Below are positions 53,468 to 62,287 of a stretch of 64,000 bases of DNA, one piece after another (position 1 is the first letter of the stretch; each line of letters starts with the position of its first letter). A program made the translations under genes and the position numbers. Source of the stretch: Nocardia arthritidis. GTDB lineage: Bacteria > Actinomycetota > Actinomycetes > Mycobacteriales > Mycobacteriaceae. The notes beneath the pieces are model-generated. The model worked only from the letters and a program-made list of their open reading frames with translations. It did not search any database and had not been told where the DNA came from. The stretch covers positions 8,308,001-8,372,000 of the forward strand of contig NZ_CP046172.1 of NCBI RefSeq assembly GCF_011801145.1, in the 5' to 3' direction.

Positions 53468-54436
53468 GTGACCAGTGACGATCTGGAGGTGGACATTCCG
53501 ATACCAGTTTCTCGGCGGGCTGCGCTCGCGAGCGGATTCACTGATTACGAGCTGCGCGGAAGGAGCTGGCAGCGGGTGCGGCGCGGTCATTACATCGATG
53601 CGGCGCGTGCACAAGGGTTGGATCGCATTCAGCGACATCTGGTTGCTGTCCATGCCGCGATGGCAGAAGCGAGTTCGGATGCGTTCGCCTCCCATATCTC
53701 GGCTGCCGTGGCACACGAACTCACGGTTTGGTCGATATCGATGAGCCGCGTTCACGTCACCCGGAATCGTGACTCCGGCGGGCGGGTCCGGCGTCAGATG
53801 GTGGTGCACACCGGGCGGATCGCACCGGACGAGTACGTGGAGATCGGTGGCATCCGAGCGACCTCGGTCGCCCGTACCGTGATCGACATCGCCCGCACTG
53901 AACCGTTCGAACAGGCTGTCGTGGTGGGTGATTCAGCGCTACAAGCGGGTAAGACCACTCGGGACGAGCTGATGGTTCAGCTCGAACGAGCCAGCCATCG
54001 AGTCGGTGCGCCGGCGGCCAGGCGGGTGCTGAGCTTTCTCGACGGTCGCGCGGAAAGTGTCGGGGAGTCGAGAAGCCGTGTCGCTCTGCGCTATTCCGGC
54101 TTACCGATGCCCGAATCTCAGGCGTGGATCATCAATCCGGACGAAGGCCCCATCGCGCGGGTCGATTTTCTCTGGCCCGACCTCGGGATCGTCGGTGAAT
54201 TCGATGGAATGGTCAAGTACCACAAGGAGTTACGCGGAGACATAACCGCCGAGCAGGTGGTGGTCGACGAGAAACGTCGCGAAGACGCGCTCCGCGCGCT
54301 CGGTTGGTTCGTGGTGCGTTGGACCTGGTCCGATCTCGCTCAGCCGGAACCGCTTCTCGCCCGAATCCGAGCTGCGGCCGAAATCTCCCGCACCACATTG
54401 CGACTGGGCGCATGGCAGCCGACACTATGCTGCTGA
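53468..54436 (+). CDS. AbiEi-like/DUF559-type protein with Vsr-like nuclease fold
   Basis: The 322-residue protein has an N-terminal winged-helix-like part (VSRRAALASGFTDYELRGRSWQRVRRGHYID) as in AbiEi antitoxins, a middle with GGIRATSVARTVIDIAR, and a C-terminal PD-(D/E)xK-like segment: ARVDFLWPDLGIVGEFDG, then DEKRREDALRALGWFVVRWTWSDL. Asp, Glu and Lys at these places fit a Vsr/DUF559 nuclease core. No toxin partner (AbiEii) is adjacent. GC and codon bias are weaker than in the neighbours, and short repeats flank it, suggesting acquisition. Such orphan copies are frequent in nocardial and mycobacterial genomes. Confidence 0.72.
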   Translation: MTSDDLEVDIPIPVSRRAALASGFTDYELRGRSWQRVRRGHYIDAARAQGLDRIQRHLVAVHAAMAEASSDAFASHISAAVAHELTVWSISMSRVHVTRNRDSGGRVRRQMVVHTGRIAPDEYVEIGGIRATSVARTVIDIARTEPFEQAVVVGDSALQAGKTTRDELMVQLERASHRVGAPAARRVLSFLDGRAESVGESRSRVALRYSGLPMPESQAWIINPDEGPIARVDFLWPDLGIVGEFDGMVKYHKELRGDITAEQVVVDEKRREDALRALGWFVVRWTWSDLAQPEPLLARIRAAAEISRTTLRLGAWQPTLCC

Positions 54437-54466
54437 TACGACGCCGCACCCCGTCCCCTGTCCACG

Positions 54467-54484
54467 CACCCCGTGTACGGGGTG
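54467..54484. terminator. Palindrome between convergent DUF559 and TetR genes
   Basis: CACCCCGT (54467-54474) and ACGGGGTG (54477-54484) form a perfect 8-base stem with a 2-base centre, 30 bases after the DUF559 stop and 33 before the end of the TetR gene. It contains most of the right 11-base direct repeat (54475-54485). It may act as a bidirectional terminator; there is no T-run. Confidence 0.45.
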
Positions 54485-54485
54485 T
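54475..54485. repeat. Right copy of the 11-base direct repeat flanking the DUF559 gene
   Basis: GTACGGGGTGT, identical to 53339-53349. On this side it forms one arm of a palindrome, while the left copy does not. Confidence 0.45.
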
Positions 54486-54516
54486 GGGGTTGACACGAGA
54501 GGTGCGACGCCGAACC

Positions 54517-55149
54517 TCACCCCCGCAATGCGGCAGCCAGCTCCGGATTCAACGAAAGAGCAAGGGCCAGTAGGGATTCGACCAGCAGGTCGATCAGCGA
54601 GGCGCGGGGAATCGGCTCACTGCGGAGCCAGGTGAGCGTGGTTTCCTCGACGAAGGCGATCCAGCCGCGCATGGCCAGCTTCAGGCGGGGCTGGTCGGCG
54701 GAGGCGGATACGGGCGCCTCGGTGAGGATGATGCCGATGATGGTGTCGCGGGTCTGATCCACCAAGCCGAGCAGTTCGGGACTGGTGCTGGCCGGTCCGC
54801 GCAGCAGCGCCGTGTACGGGGCGCGGTTCTCGCCGACGTAGTCGACGTAGCGGGCGATGGAGTCGCGCAGCATCTCCGGTATCGGCAGGCTCCGGTCCGG
54901 CGCGATCCGTTCCAGCAGCTGCCCGTTGGCGTGCTGGACGATGGCGAGCTGGAAATCCTGTTTGGTCGGGAAGTAGTGGAACAGCAGCCCGCGGGAGATA
55001 CCTGCCTGTTCGGCGATTTCGCTGATAGAGATGTCTTCCAGCGCGCGATCGCCGAGCATTTCGACGCCGAGGGTGATCAGCTGCAGCCGGCGTTCTTCCG
55101 GGCTCAACCGAACCCGTCTGCCGTTTTCTCCAGCACCACGCCCACTCAT
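54517..55149 (-). CDS. TetR-family regulator of the monooxygenase cluster
   Basis: The 210-residue protein has a standard TetR_N domain: RRLQLITLGVEMLGDRALEDISISEIAEQAGISRGLLFHYFPTKQDFQLAIV, followed by a helical ligand domain. The start is the ATG at 55149; a GTG at 55170 would add MFSKLVG. It is divergent from the FAD monooxygenase with a 69-base gap that holds an inverted repeat, so it very likely represses that cluster and itself. In the mycobacterial mymA locus the neighbouring regulator is of the AraC type instead, as recalled. Confidence 0.9.
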   Translation of the reverse strand: MSGRGAGENGRRVRLSPEERRLQLITLGVEMLGDRALEDISISEIAEQAGISRGLLFHYFPTKQDFQLAIVQHANGQLLERIAPDRSLPIPEMLRDSIARYVDYVGENRAPYTALLRGPASTSPELLGLVDQTRDTIIGIILTEAPVSASADQPRLKLAMRGWIAFVEETTLTWLRSEPIPRASLIDLLVESLLALALSLNPELAAALRG

Positions 55150-55163
55150 GCCGACAAGCTTAC

Positions 55164-55196
55164 TGAACACGAGTCAATACTGTTGACCACTGCTCA
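55164..55196. promoter_or_regulatory. TetR operator candidate
   Basis: TGAACACGAGTCAA (55164-55177) and TTGACCACTGCTCA (55183-55196) are inverted arms matching at 10 of 14 positions around a 5-base centre. The element lies in the divergent gap between TetR and the monooxygenase and covers the likely promoters of both. Confidence 0.55.
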
Positions 55197-55218
55197 ATAA
55201 GCCCGTACCCTCGGGTAC

Positions 55219-56757
55219 ATGAGTCGCAAGGTTACAGACAATGCTGTCGGCAACCGCCCGACCCGTCATGCCAAGACGATCATCATCGGCAGCGGTTTCG
55301 CGGGTTTGGGTCTGGCCATCCGACTGGCTCAGCAGGGCCGCACCGACTTCCTGGTGCTGGAGCGCGGCAGCGAGGTCGGCGGCACGTGGCGCGACAATAC
55401 CTACCCGGGTGCGGCGTGCGATGTGCCCTCACATCTGTACTCGTACTCGTTCGCGTTGAACCCGAACTGGTCACGCTCGTTCTCCAAGCAGGGCGAGATC
55501 CAGGAGTACATCCGCGGTGTCGCCAAGCGCCACCGGGTGCTGGACAAGCACATCTTCGACTGCGACGTCACCGCGGCGCGCTGGAACGATGCCGCCGCGC
55601 ACTGGGAGATCGAATCCAGCCAGGGCAGCTTCACCGCCGAAACAGTTATCTCCGCGGTCGGCGCGCTGTGCGAGCCCGCGCTCCCGGATATCAAGGGCAT
55701 CAACGCCTTCGAGGGCCAGATCTGCCACTCGGCGCGCTGGAATCACGACGCCGACCTGACCGGCAAGCGGGTCGCCATCATCGGCACCGGCGCGTCGGCC
55801 ATTCAGATCGTCCCGTCCATCGCGCCGAAGGTCGCCCACCTGGACGTCTACCAGCGGACGGCGCCATGGCTGCTGCCGCGCATGGACCGCCCGTACCTGC
55901 TGCCCGAGCGGCTCGCGTTCAAGTATCTGCCCGGCGTGCAACGACTTTCGCGCGCGGCGATCTACGCGATAAGGGAAACCCAGGTGGTGGGCCTCGCGAA
56001 ATTCCCGCCGCTGATGCAGGCCTTCGAACTGGTCGCCAAGGCGAAATTGCGCGCCGAGATCCACGATCCGGAATTGCGCGCGAAGGTCACCCCGAACTTC
56101 CGCATCGGCTGCAAGCGGATGCTGATCTCCAACGACTACTACCCGGCGCTGAGCCGCGACAATGTCGACGTGGTCACCGACGGCATCCGCGAGATCCGCG
56201 CCCACTCGGTGGTCACCAAGGACGGCACCGAACGCGATATCGACGCGCTGATCGTGGCCACCGGCTTCCATGTCACCGATTCGCCGACGTACAACACCAT
56301 CTCCGGGCGCGACGGCCGCACCCTGGCCGAGGTTTTCGACGAAATCGGCCAGCAGGGTTACAAGGGTTCGGCGATCAACAACTTCCCGAATATGTTCTTC
56401 CTGCTCGGCCCGAATGTGGGCCTCGGCCACACCTCGATGATCTACATGATCGAGTCGCAGATCAACTACATCGCCGACGCGCTGGCCACCGTCGACCGGA
56501 TGGGCCTGTGCACGGTGGAGGTACGCCGCGAGGTGCAGGACACCTACAACCGGGACCTGCGGCGCAAAATGGCCAACAGCGTCTGGATGAACGGCGGCTG
56601 CTCCAGCTGGTACCTCGACAAGCACGGCAACAACACGACGCTCTGGCCGGATTTCACCTTCGAATTCCGTAGGCTGACCAAGAAATTCGACGTGACCGCC
56701 TATGACACGACCACCGTCGCGTCTCGACCCGATTTGAAAGTGGTGGCAGCACAGTGA
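55219..56757 (+). CDS. Baeyer-Villiger-type flavin monooxygenase (MymA/EthA-like)
   Basis: The 512-residue protein has an FAD Rossmann motif IIGSGFAGLGLA, EVGGTWRDNTYPGAACDVPSHLYSYSF, the Baeyer-Villiger fingerprint FEGQICHSARW (FxGxxxHxxxW), an NADPH Rossmann motif IIGTGASAIQ and the ATGF strand IVATGFHV. It inserts oxygen into ketones or oxidises thioether or thioamide groups. It heads the unit monooxygenase - SDR - esterase - FadD15, whose first genes match the mycobacterial mymA locus (Rv3083-Rv3085) in kind. The stop overlaps the SDR start as GTGA. Confidence 0.92.
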   Translation: MSRKVTDNAVGNRPTRHAKTIIIGSGFAGLGLAIRLAQQGRTDFLVLERGSEVGGTWRDNTYPGAACDVPSHLYSYSFALNPNWSRSFSKQGEIQEYIRGVAKRHRVLDKHIFDCDVTAARWNDAAAHWEIESSQGSFTAETVISAVGALCEPALPDIKGINAFEGQICHSARWNHDADLTGKRVAIIGTGASAIQIVPSIAPKVAHLDVYQRTAPWLLPRMDRPYLLPERLAFKYLPGVQRLSRAAIYAIRETQVVGLAKFPPLMQAFELVAKAKLRAEIHDPELRAKVTPNFRIGCKRMLISNDYYPALSRDNVDVVTDGIREIRAHSVVTKDGTERDIDALIVATGFHVTDSPTYNTISGRDGRTLAEVFDEIGQQGYKGSAINNFPNMFFLLGPNVGLGHTSMIYMIESQINYIADALATVDRMGLCTVEVRREVQDTYNRDLRRKMANSVWMNGGCSSWYLDKHGNNTTLWPDFTFEFRRLTKKFDVTAYDTTTVASRPDLKVVAAQ

Positions 56758-57587
56758 GCAAGGACGCTTACTTCAGGGGCAAAGTCTGTGTGATCACCGG
56801 TGCCGGGTCCGGCATCGGTCGCGCGCTGGCCGAGAATCTTGCCCGCCGCGGCGCCAAACTGGCGCTCTCGGATATCGATACGGAGGGCCTCGCCGAAACC
56901 GTGCGGCGCTGCGAAAAGTTCGGCGCCGAGGTGAAATCCGATCGGCTCAATGTTGCTGAACGTGAGGCCGTGCTGCTCTACGCGGACGAGGTCAAAAAGC
57001 ATTTCGGCGTTGTGCACCAGATCTACAACAACGCCGGTATCGCCCACTACGGCGACGTGATGAAGTCCTCGTTCAAGGACGTCGAGCGGATCATGGACGT
57101 CGACTTCTGGGGAGTCGTCAACGGCACCAAGGCTTTTCTGCCGTACCTGGTGGAATCCGGCGCCGGGCATGTGGTGAACGTGTCCAGCTTGTTCGGGATC
57201 ATCGCCATTCCGGGTCAGTCCGCGTACAACGCGGCGAAGTTCGCGGTGCGCGGCTTCACCGAGGCGCTGCGCCAGGAGATGCTGGTCGAGAAGGCGCCGG
57301 TGAAGGTCACCTGTGTGCATCCGGGCGGTATCAAGACCGCGGTCGCGCGCAACTCCACGGTGGTCGAGGGCGTCGATCAGCGAAGCGCGGCAGCGCTTTT
57401 CGACAAGTATCTGGCGATCCACACCCCCGAGATGGCGGCCGAGACCATCACCGAGGGCGTCCGCAAGGGGCACGGCCGGGTGCTGATCGGCTGGGAGGCC
57501 CGGCTGCTCGACGCGCTCGTGCGCACCACCGGGGCCGGGTATCACCGGCTCGTCGCCTTCACCACCCGGGGTTTCTTACCTCGGTAA
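56754..57587 (+). CDS. Short-chain dehydrogenase/reductase (SadH-like)
   Basis: The 277-residue SDR has the cofactor motif TGAGSGIG (about 15-22), SDIDTEGL, NNAG, the catalytic Ser in NVSSLFG and YNAAK. The C-terminal GRVLIGWEARLLDALVRTTGAGYHRL is a membrane-associating tail seen in the mycobacterial SadH-like group. The GTG start overlaps the monooxygenase stop (GTGA). It probably interconverts an alcohol and ketone that the monooxygenase uses. Confidence 0.9.
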   Translation: MSKDAYFRGKVCVITGAGSGIGRALAENLARRGAKLALSDIDTEGLAETVRRCEKFGAEVKSDRLNVAEREAVLLYADEVKKHFGVVHQIYNNAGIAHYGDVMKSSFKDVERIMDVDFWGVVNGTKAFLPYLVESGAGHVVNVSSLFGIIAIPGQSAYNAAKFAVRGFTEALRQEMLVEKAPVKVTCVHPGGIKTAVARNSTVVEGVDQRSAAALFDKYLAIHTPEMAAETITEGVRKGHGRVLIGWEARLLDALVRTTGAGYHRLVAFTTRGFLPR

Positions 57588-57605
57588 TCGATCGAAAGAA
57601 AACCC

Positions 57606-58529
57606 ATGCGCGACATCGCCCTTCCTTTGCCGGTCGCCAAGGCGGTGCTGCGTCCGATCTACGGGGTGACGCTGAACAAGCGGCTCCCGTGGCGGACGCA
57701 GCGCCTGCTGCTCGAATTGAGTTCGCGCGCACAGCCCGTGCCGAGCGGGACCGTCGTGCACAAGCTCCGGCTCGGCGGCAGACCCGCCGAACGGCTCACC
57801 GCGGGGTCCGGCATCCCGGACGCCGCGATCCTCTACCTGCACGGCGGCGGATATGCGGTGGGTTCACCACTGACGCACCGCTCGATGACCGCCCGGTTGG
57901 CGCGCGAAACCGATTGCGCCGTATACGCTCTCGACTATCGACTGGCCCCGGAGCATCCGTTCCCGGCCGCGCTGGACGATGCCGAGGCGGCCTTCGCCGA
58001 ACTCGTCGCCATCGGCTATCCACCGGAACGCATTGCCATCGCCGGTGATTCGGCGGGCGGCGGGTTGTCGCTGGCCACCGCGCAGCGCCTGATCGCCGAG
58101 CACGATCAAACGCCGGCCGCGCTCGGCTTGATCGCGCCGTGGACCGACCCGAACGAAATCCCGTCGGGTGAGCGCGATCTGGTGATCAACAAGGGCTGGT
58201 CACGGGCCTGCGCCGCCGCCTACCTCGGCGAAAATCCCAGCACCGCAGCGGGTTACGCGCCGCTGCACGGCAGGCTGGCCGGACTCCCACCGACGTATGT
58301 GCAGGTGGACGTCAGCGAGCTGCTGCACGGCCAGTGCGTCACCTTCGTCGCGGCGCTGCGGGCGGCCGGAGTTCCCGTGACCTTCACCGAGAGCCGCGGC
58401 CTGTGGCATGTCGCGCAGATCCAGGCGGCGCTGGTGACCGGGGCCGCGGCGGCGCTGAGCGAGCTCGCCGAATTCCTCCGGGACGCCGTCCACCCCGTGA
58501 ACAGGAGGTCCGACCAGGCGGCCCGGTGA
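57606..58529 (+). CDS. HSL-family esterase/lipase (LipR-like)
   Basis: The 307-residue alpha/beta hydrolase has the hormone-sensitive-lipase motif LYLHGGGYAVGS (oxyanion), LDYRLAPEHPFPAALDDAEAAF, the nucleophile elbow GDSAGGG and, near the C-terminus, DVSELLHGQ and GLWHVAQ, which hold the catalytic acid and histidine. It begins 18 bases after the SDR stop. It could hydrolyse the esters made by a Baeyer-Villiger enzyme; this pairing is common in ketone degradation. GAAAGAAAA precedes the ATG, a weak ribosome site. Confidence 0.88.
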   Translation: MRDIALPLPVAKAVLRPIYGVTLNKRLPWRTQRLLLELSSRAQPVPSGTVVHKLRLGGRPAERLTAGSGIPDAAILYLHGGGYAVGSPLTHRSMTARLARETDCAVYALDYRLAPEHPFPAALDDAEAAFAELVAIGYPPERIAIAGDSAGGGLSLATAQRLIAEHDQTPAALGLIAPWTDPNEIPSGERDLVINKGWSRACAAAYLGENPSTAAGYAPLHGRLAGLPPTYVQVDVSELLHGQCVTFVAALRAAGVPVTFTESRGLWHVAQIQAALVTGAAAALSELAEFLRDAVHPVNRRSDQAAR

Positions 58530-58582
58530 TAGGTGTCGTAGATTACTGATGGGTAAACCATACGTGGAAGGGCACCGCACCG

Positions 58583-60373
58583 ATGCGAGAGTTCGAAGTT
58601 CCGGCTTCTTACACCATCCCCGAAGACGCCAACATGTCCGACGGTGCCTTCCGGCACGCCGAGCAGACCCCGGGGCTGGTCGTGTTCAACAAGCCCGACG
58701 GCAAGGGCGGCTGGACCGATATCACCGCCAAGGAGTTCGCGGCAACGGTCACCGGTGTGGCCAAGGGTTTCATCGCGGCCGGGATCGAGCTCGGTGACCG
58801 GGTCGCCATCCTGGCGCCCACCCAGTACGAGTGGGTCGTGCTGGACTTCGCCATCTGGGCCGCGGGCGGCTGCACCGTCGCGATCTACGACAGCTCATCG
58901 GCCGAGCAGGCCAAGTGGATCCTGCAGGACTCCGCGACCAAACTGCTGATCGTCGAGAACGCCAAGCACCGCGCCACCATCTCCGAGATCGAGGGCGACC
59001 TGCCCGCGCTGCGCGAGACGCTCCTGCTGGAGAAGGGCGCCATCGCGGACCTGACCGCCCGCGGCGCCGACCTCGACGACCAGGTCGTGCACGACCGCCG
59101 CGCCCAGGTGAAGGCGGCATCGCCCGCCACCCTCATCTACACCTCGGGCACCACCGGCCGTCCGAAGGGCGTGATGCTCTCGCACGCCAACATGTACGCG
59201 GAATCGGCCGCGGACCGCTCGGCCATGTCGGAATTCCTGCGGCCCGGCAACAAGTCGCTGCTGTTCCTGCCGCTGGCGCACGTCTTCGCCCGCGCCGTCG
59301 CGCTCGCCGCCTTCGACGCCGGTGTCACCGTCGCGCACAGCGCCGACTGGTCGACGCTGGTCGAGCAGTTCGGCGCGTACAAGCCGGACTTCATCCTCTC
59401 GGTGCCCCGGGTATTCGAGAAGGTCTTCAACGCCGCGAAGCAGAAGGCGCACGACGGCGGCAAGGGCAAGATCTTCGACGCGGCGGCCGACACCGCCGTC
59501 GCCTACAGCGAGGCGCTGCAGTCCGGCGGTCCCGGCCTGGTGCTCAAGCTCAAGCACGCGCTGTTCGACCGGTTGGTCTTCGGCAAGCTGCGTGAGGCGC
59601 TGGGCGGGCGCTGCCTGTCCGCGGTGTCCGGCGGTGGGCCGCTCGGCGCGCGGCTGGGTCACTTCTTCCGCGGCGCGGGCGTCACCATCTACGAGGGCTA
59701 CGGCCTGACCGAGAGCACCGCCGCGTTCTCGGTGAACACCCCCAAGCACATTCGGGTCGGCACCGTCGGCCGCCCGCTGCCCGGTCACGCCGCCGCGGTC
59801 GCCGAGGACGGCGAGCTGCTGCTGCGCGGCCCGGTGGTGTTCAACGGCTACTGGGGCAATGCGGAGGCCACCGAGGACGCGTTCGTCGACGGCTGGTTCA
59901 AGACCGGCGATTTGGGCGCCATCGATGACGAGGGCTTCATCACCATCACCGGCCGCAAAAAGGAGATCATCGTCACCGCGGGCGGTAAGAACGTCTCCCC
60001 CGGCATGCTGGAGGACGATCTGCGCACCGCCCCGCTGATCAGCCAGGTCATGGTGGTCGGCGACGGGGAGCCGTTCATCGCCGCGCTCATCACCCTCGAC
60101 CCGGAGGCGCTGCCCGGCTGGAAGGAACGCAACAACGTCGCGGCCGATACCCCCATCGAGCAGGTGATCGAGAACCCGGCGCTGGTCGCGGAGATCAATG
60201 CCGCGGTCGCCGAGGCGAACAAGAAGGTTTCGCATGCCGAGGCGATCAAGAAGATCCGCATCCTGCCGGTCGATTGGACGCAGGAGACCGGTGAGCTGAC
60301 GCCGAAGATGTCGCTCAAGCGCGCGGTGGTCATGAAGAAGTACGCCGACGAGGTCGCCAAGATCTACAGCTGA
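58583..60373 (+). CDS. fadD15: Long-chain fatty-acid-CoA ligase (FadD15-like)
   Basis: The 596-residue ANL enzyme is complete: ATP loop YTSGTTGRPKGVMLSH, GYGLTEST, GWFKTGDLG, GRKKEIIVTAGGKNVSP and the C-terminal ELTPKMSLKR with the catalytic lysine region. Length and these motifs fit the FadD15/AACS group that loads long fatty acids onto CoA. It follows the esterase by 53 bases and may share its transcript or have its own promoter. A strong hairpin follows the stop. Confidence 0.93.
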   Translation: MREFEVPASYTIPEDANMSDGAFRHAEQTPGLVVFNKPDGKGGWTDITAKEFAATVTGVAKGFIAAGIELGDRVAILAPTQYEWVVLDFAIWAAGGCTVAIYDSSSAEQAKWILQDSATKLLIVENAKHRATISEIEGDLPALRETLLLEKGAIADLTARGADLDDQVVHDRRAQVKAASPATLIYTSGTTGRPKGVMLSHANMYAESAADRSAMSEFLRPGNKSLLFLPLAHVFARAVALAAFDAGVTVAHSADWSTLVEQFGAYKPDFILSVPRVFEKVFNAAKQKAHDGGKGKIFDAAADTAVAYSEALQSGGPGLVLKLKHALFDRLVFGKLREALGGRCLSAVSGGGPLGARLGHFFRGAGVTIYEGYGLTESTAAFSVNTPKHIRVGTVGRPLPGHAAAVAEDGELLLRGPVVFNGYWGNAEATEDAFVDGWFKTGDLGAIDDEGFITITGRKKEIIVTAGGKNVSPGMLEDDLRTAPLISQVMVVGDGEPFIAALITLDPEALPGWKERNNVAADTPIEQVIENPALVAEINAAVAEANKKVSHAEAIKKIRILPVDWTQETGELTPKMSLKRAVVMKKYADEVAKIYS

Positions 60374-60387
60374 GTTCGCTTGCGGCA

Positions 60388-60421
60388 CAACGGCCCGTCC
60401 CCGATCGGGGGCGGGCCGTTG
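60388..60421. terminator. Hairpin terminator between fadD15 and the IclR gene
   Basis: CAACGGCCCG (60388-60397) pairs perfectly with CGGGCCGTTG (60412-60421), and the inside (CCCCGATCGGGG) is itself palindromic, giving a nearly continuous long stem. It lies between the convergent fadD15 and IclR stops. There is no T-run. Confidence 0.8.
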
Positions 60422-60427
60422 ACGTCG

Positions 60428-61168
60428 CTACGGCAGCACCGGCCACTTGGCCGAGCCGAGTTCGCGGGAGATGGTCCGCGCGGTGGCGCGCACCGCGTCG
60501 ACGATATCGGGGGCGGCGGGCCAGTCGGCTGTCGGCAGCACAACGCCGACCGCGCCGACGGCCGTGCCGGTGCGATCGAATATCGCTCCCGCGATGGAGG
60601 ATTCGCCGAGGACCGCTTCGTCCCGCTCGTAGGCGAGGCCGGATTCCCGTACCGCGGTGAGACATTCGGCGAGCACCTCGGACGCGATGATCGTCTCCCC
60701 CGTCATGCTGCGCAGCGGGCCCGGGGCGGCAGGCGGGTGAAAGGCCAGCACCGCTTTGCCCAAAGCGCTTGCGTGCGCGGGTATTTCGATGCCGAGCTCG
60801 GGCATCTGGCGGCTGCCGTCCTGGCGCGGCTCGTGGTGGATGATCACCACGTCGTCACCGAACAGCACGCCGACCCGCACGGCGAGACCGGTGCGGCGCG
60901 CCAATTCGTGTGCCCAGGTGAGTGATCGGGCACGCAGGTCGAGCGTGTCCAGGTAGACATTGCCGAGCCGCAGCACCGCAGGCCCGAGCTGATAGCGCCC
61001 GCCGCCGCGTTCCTGGACCACCACACCGTGCGCGGCCAACGTCCGGACGATGCCGTGCACCGTCGTCGCGGGCAGCCCGAGTTCGGCGGCCAATTCCGAC
61101 AGCGTCATGCGCCGCGCGCCCTGCAGCGCGAACAGGATCCGCACCGCCCGATCCACCGACTGGATCAC
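60428..61168 (-). CDS. IclR-family regulator of the dihydroxyacetone kinase operon
   Basis: The 246-residue protein has a winged helix (SVDRAVRILFAL, MTLSELAAELGLPATTVHGIVRTLAAHGVV) and the IclR effector domain (about 75-240: LAVRVGVLFGDDVVIIHHE, PAHASALGKAVLAF, SGLAYERDEAVLGESSIAGAIFD). The start is a GTG at 61168 with AGGAGG upstream. It is divergent from dhaK, and the gap has a regular array of inverted half-sites, so it very likely controls dhaKLM. The effector may be dihydroxyacetone or glycerol-derived, which is inference. Confidence 0.9.
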   Translation of the reverse strand: MIQSVDRAVRILFALQGARRMTLSELAAELGLPATTVHGIVRTLAAHGVVVQERGGGRYQLGPAVLRLGNVYLDTLDLRARSLTWAHELARRTGLAVRVGVLFGDDVVIIHHEPRQDGSRQMPELGIEIPAHASALGKAVLAFHPPAAPGPLRSMTGETIIASEVLAECLTAVRESGLAYERDEAVLGESSIAGAIFDRTGTAVGAVGVVLPTADWPAAPDIVDAVRATARTISRELGSAKWPVLP

Positions 61169-61212
61169 GCGGCCTCCTTCCCGAGGACTTGTGACCTAAG
61201 CAACACCAACGT

Positions 61213-61251
61213 ATTCTACGAATGAGATTCGACATTATCGAATGACATTCG
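61213..61251. promoter_or_regulatory. Array of ATTC/GAAT inverted half-sites (IclR operator candidate)
   Basis: The stretch holds three overlapping palindromes: ATTC-TAC-GAAT (61213-61223), CGAAT-GAG-ATTCG (61219-61231) and CGAAT-GAC-ATTCG (61239-61251). The last two 13-mers have centres 20 bases apart, two DNA turns. ATTCGA and TCGAAT also pair across 61227-61243. The array is 32 bases before the dhaK start and 44 bases from the IclR start. Confidence 0.7.
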
Positions 61252-61283
61252 AAAACATCTTGGGCCGAGCGAGGACACCGACG

Positions 61284-62285
61284 ATGAAGAAACTGATCAA
61301 CGATCCCGCCGAGGTGGTGGACGACGCGCTCGCCGGGATGGCGGCCGCCCATCCGGAGCTGCGGATCGACGAGAAGAACCGGCTCGTCCTGCGCGCCGAA
61401 CCGCCGAAACCGGGCAAGGTCGGACTGGTGTCCGGCGGCGGCTCCGGACACGAACCGCTGCACGGCGGCTTCGTCGGGCCCGGCATGCTCGACGCCGCCT
61501 GCGCCGGTGAGGTTTTCACCTCGCCGGTGCCGGACCAGATCGTCGCCGCCACCACCGCCGTCGACGCGGGCGCGGGGGTGCTGCACATCGTGAAGAACTA
61601 CACCGGCGACGTGATGAACTTCGATATGGCCGCCGAGCTCGCCGCCGCCGAAACCGGCGGCGAGGTGGTCGCCGTCGTGGTGAACGACGATGTCGCCGTA
61701 CAGGACAGCCTCTACACCGCCGGGCGGCGCGGCGTCGGCGGCACCGTGCTGGTGGAGAAGATCGCGGGCGCCGCGGCCGAACAGGGGCGTTCGCTCGCCG
61801 AGGTCGCCGCGGTGGCGCGCACCGTCAACGAGAACTCGCGCAGCATGGGTATGGCGCTCACCTCGTGCACCGTCCCGGCCGCCGGTAAACCCACCTTCCA
61901 ACTCGGCGACGGCGAAATGGAGATCGGCGTCGGCATACACGGCGAGCCGGGGCGCGAGCGGGTGCCGCTCGCGCCCGCCCGCGCGGTCGCGGAAATGCTG
62001 GTCGCGCCGATTCTGTCGGATCTGCCGTTCCGCCAGGGGGATTCAGTGATCTGCTTCGTGAACGGGATGGGCGGCACCCCCCTGATCGAGCTGTACGTGA
62101 TGTACAACGAGGTCGCCCGTCTGCTGCGCGGGCACGGCATCGAGGTGGCGCGCTCGCTCGTCGGCCCGTACATCACCTCGCTGGAGATGGCGGGCTGTTC
62201 GGTGACGCTTACCAAGATCGACGACGAACTGCTGCGGCTCTGGGACGCGCCGGTCCGCACGCCCGCGCTGCGCTGGGGGGTGTGA
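61284..62285 (+). CDS. dhaK: Dihydroxyacetone kinase subunit DhaK
   Basis: The 333-residue protein starts at the ATG at 61284 (MKKLINDP, the standard DhaK beginning); an ATG at 61242 lies inside the operator array and adds unrelated residues. Motifs: [37 protein letters not shown] and GIHGEPG, whose histidine binds dihydroxyacetone covalently as a hemiaminal. It presents the substrate to DhaL, which holds ADP as a bound cofactor in the PTS-dependent system. GCGAGGAC precedes the start. The stop is followed at once by dhaL. Confidence 0.94.
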   Translation: MKKLINDPAEVVDDALAGMAAAHPELRIDEKNRLVLRAEPPKPGKVGLVSGGGSGHEPLHGGFVGPGMLDAACAGEVFTSPVPDQIVAATTAVDAGAGVLHIVKNYTGDVMNFDMAAELAAAETGGEVVAVVVNDDVAVQDSLYTAGRRGVGGTVLVEKIAGAAAEQGRSLAEVAAVARTVNENSRSMGMALTSCTVPAAGKPTFQLGDGEMEIGVGIHGEPGRERVPLAPARAVAEMLVAPILSDLPFRQGDSVICFVNGMGGTPLIELYVMYNEVARLLRGHGIEVARSLVGPYITSLEMAGCSVTLTKIDDELLRLWDAPVRTPALRWGV

Positions 62286-62287
62286 CC

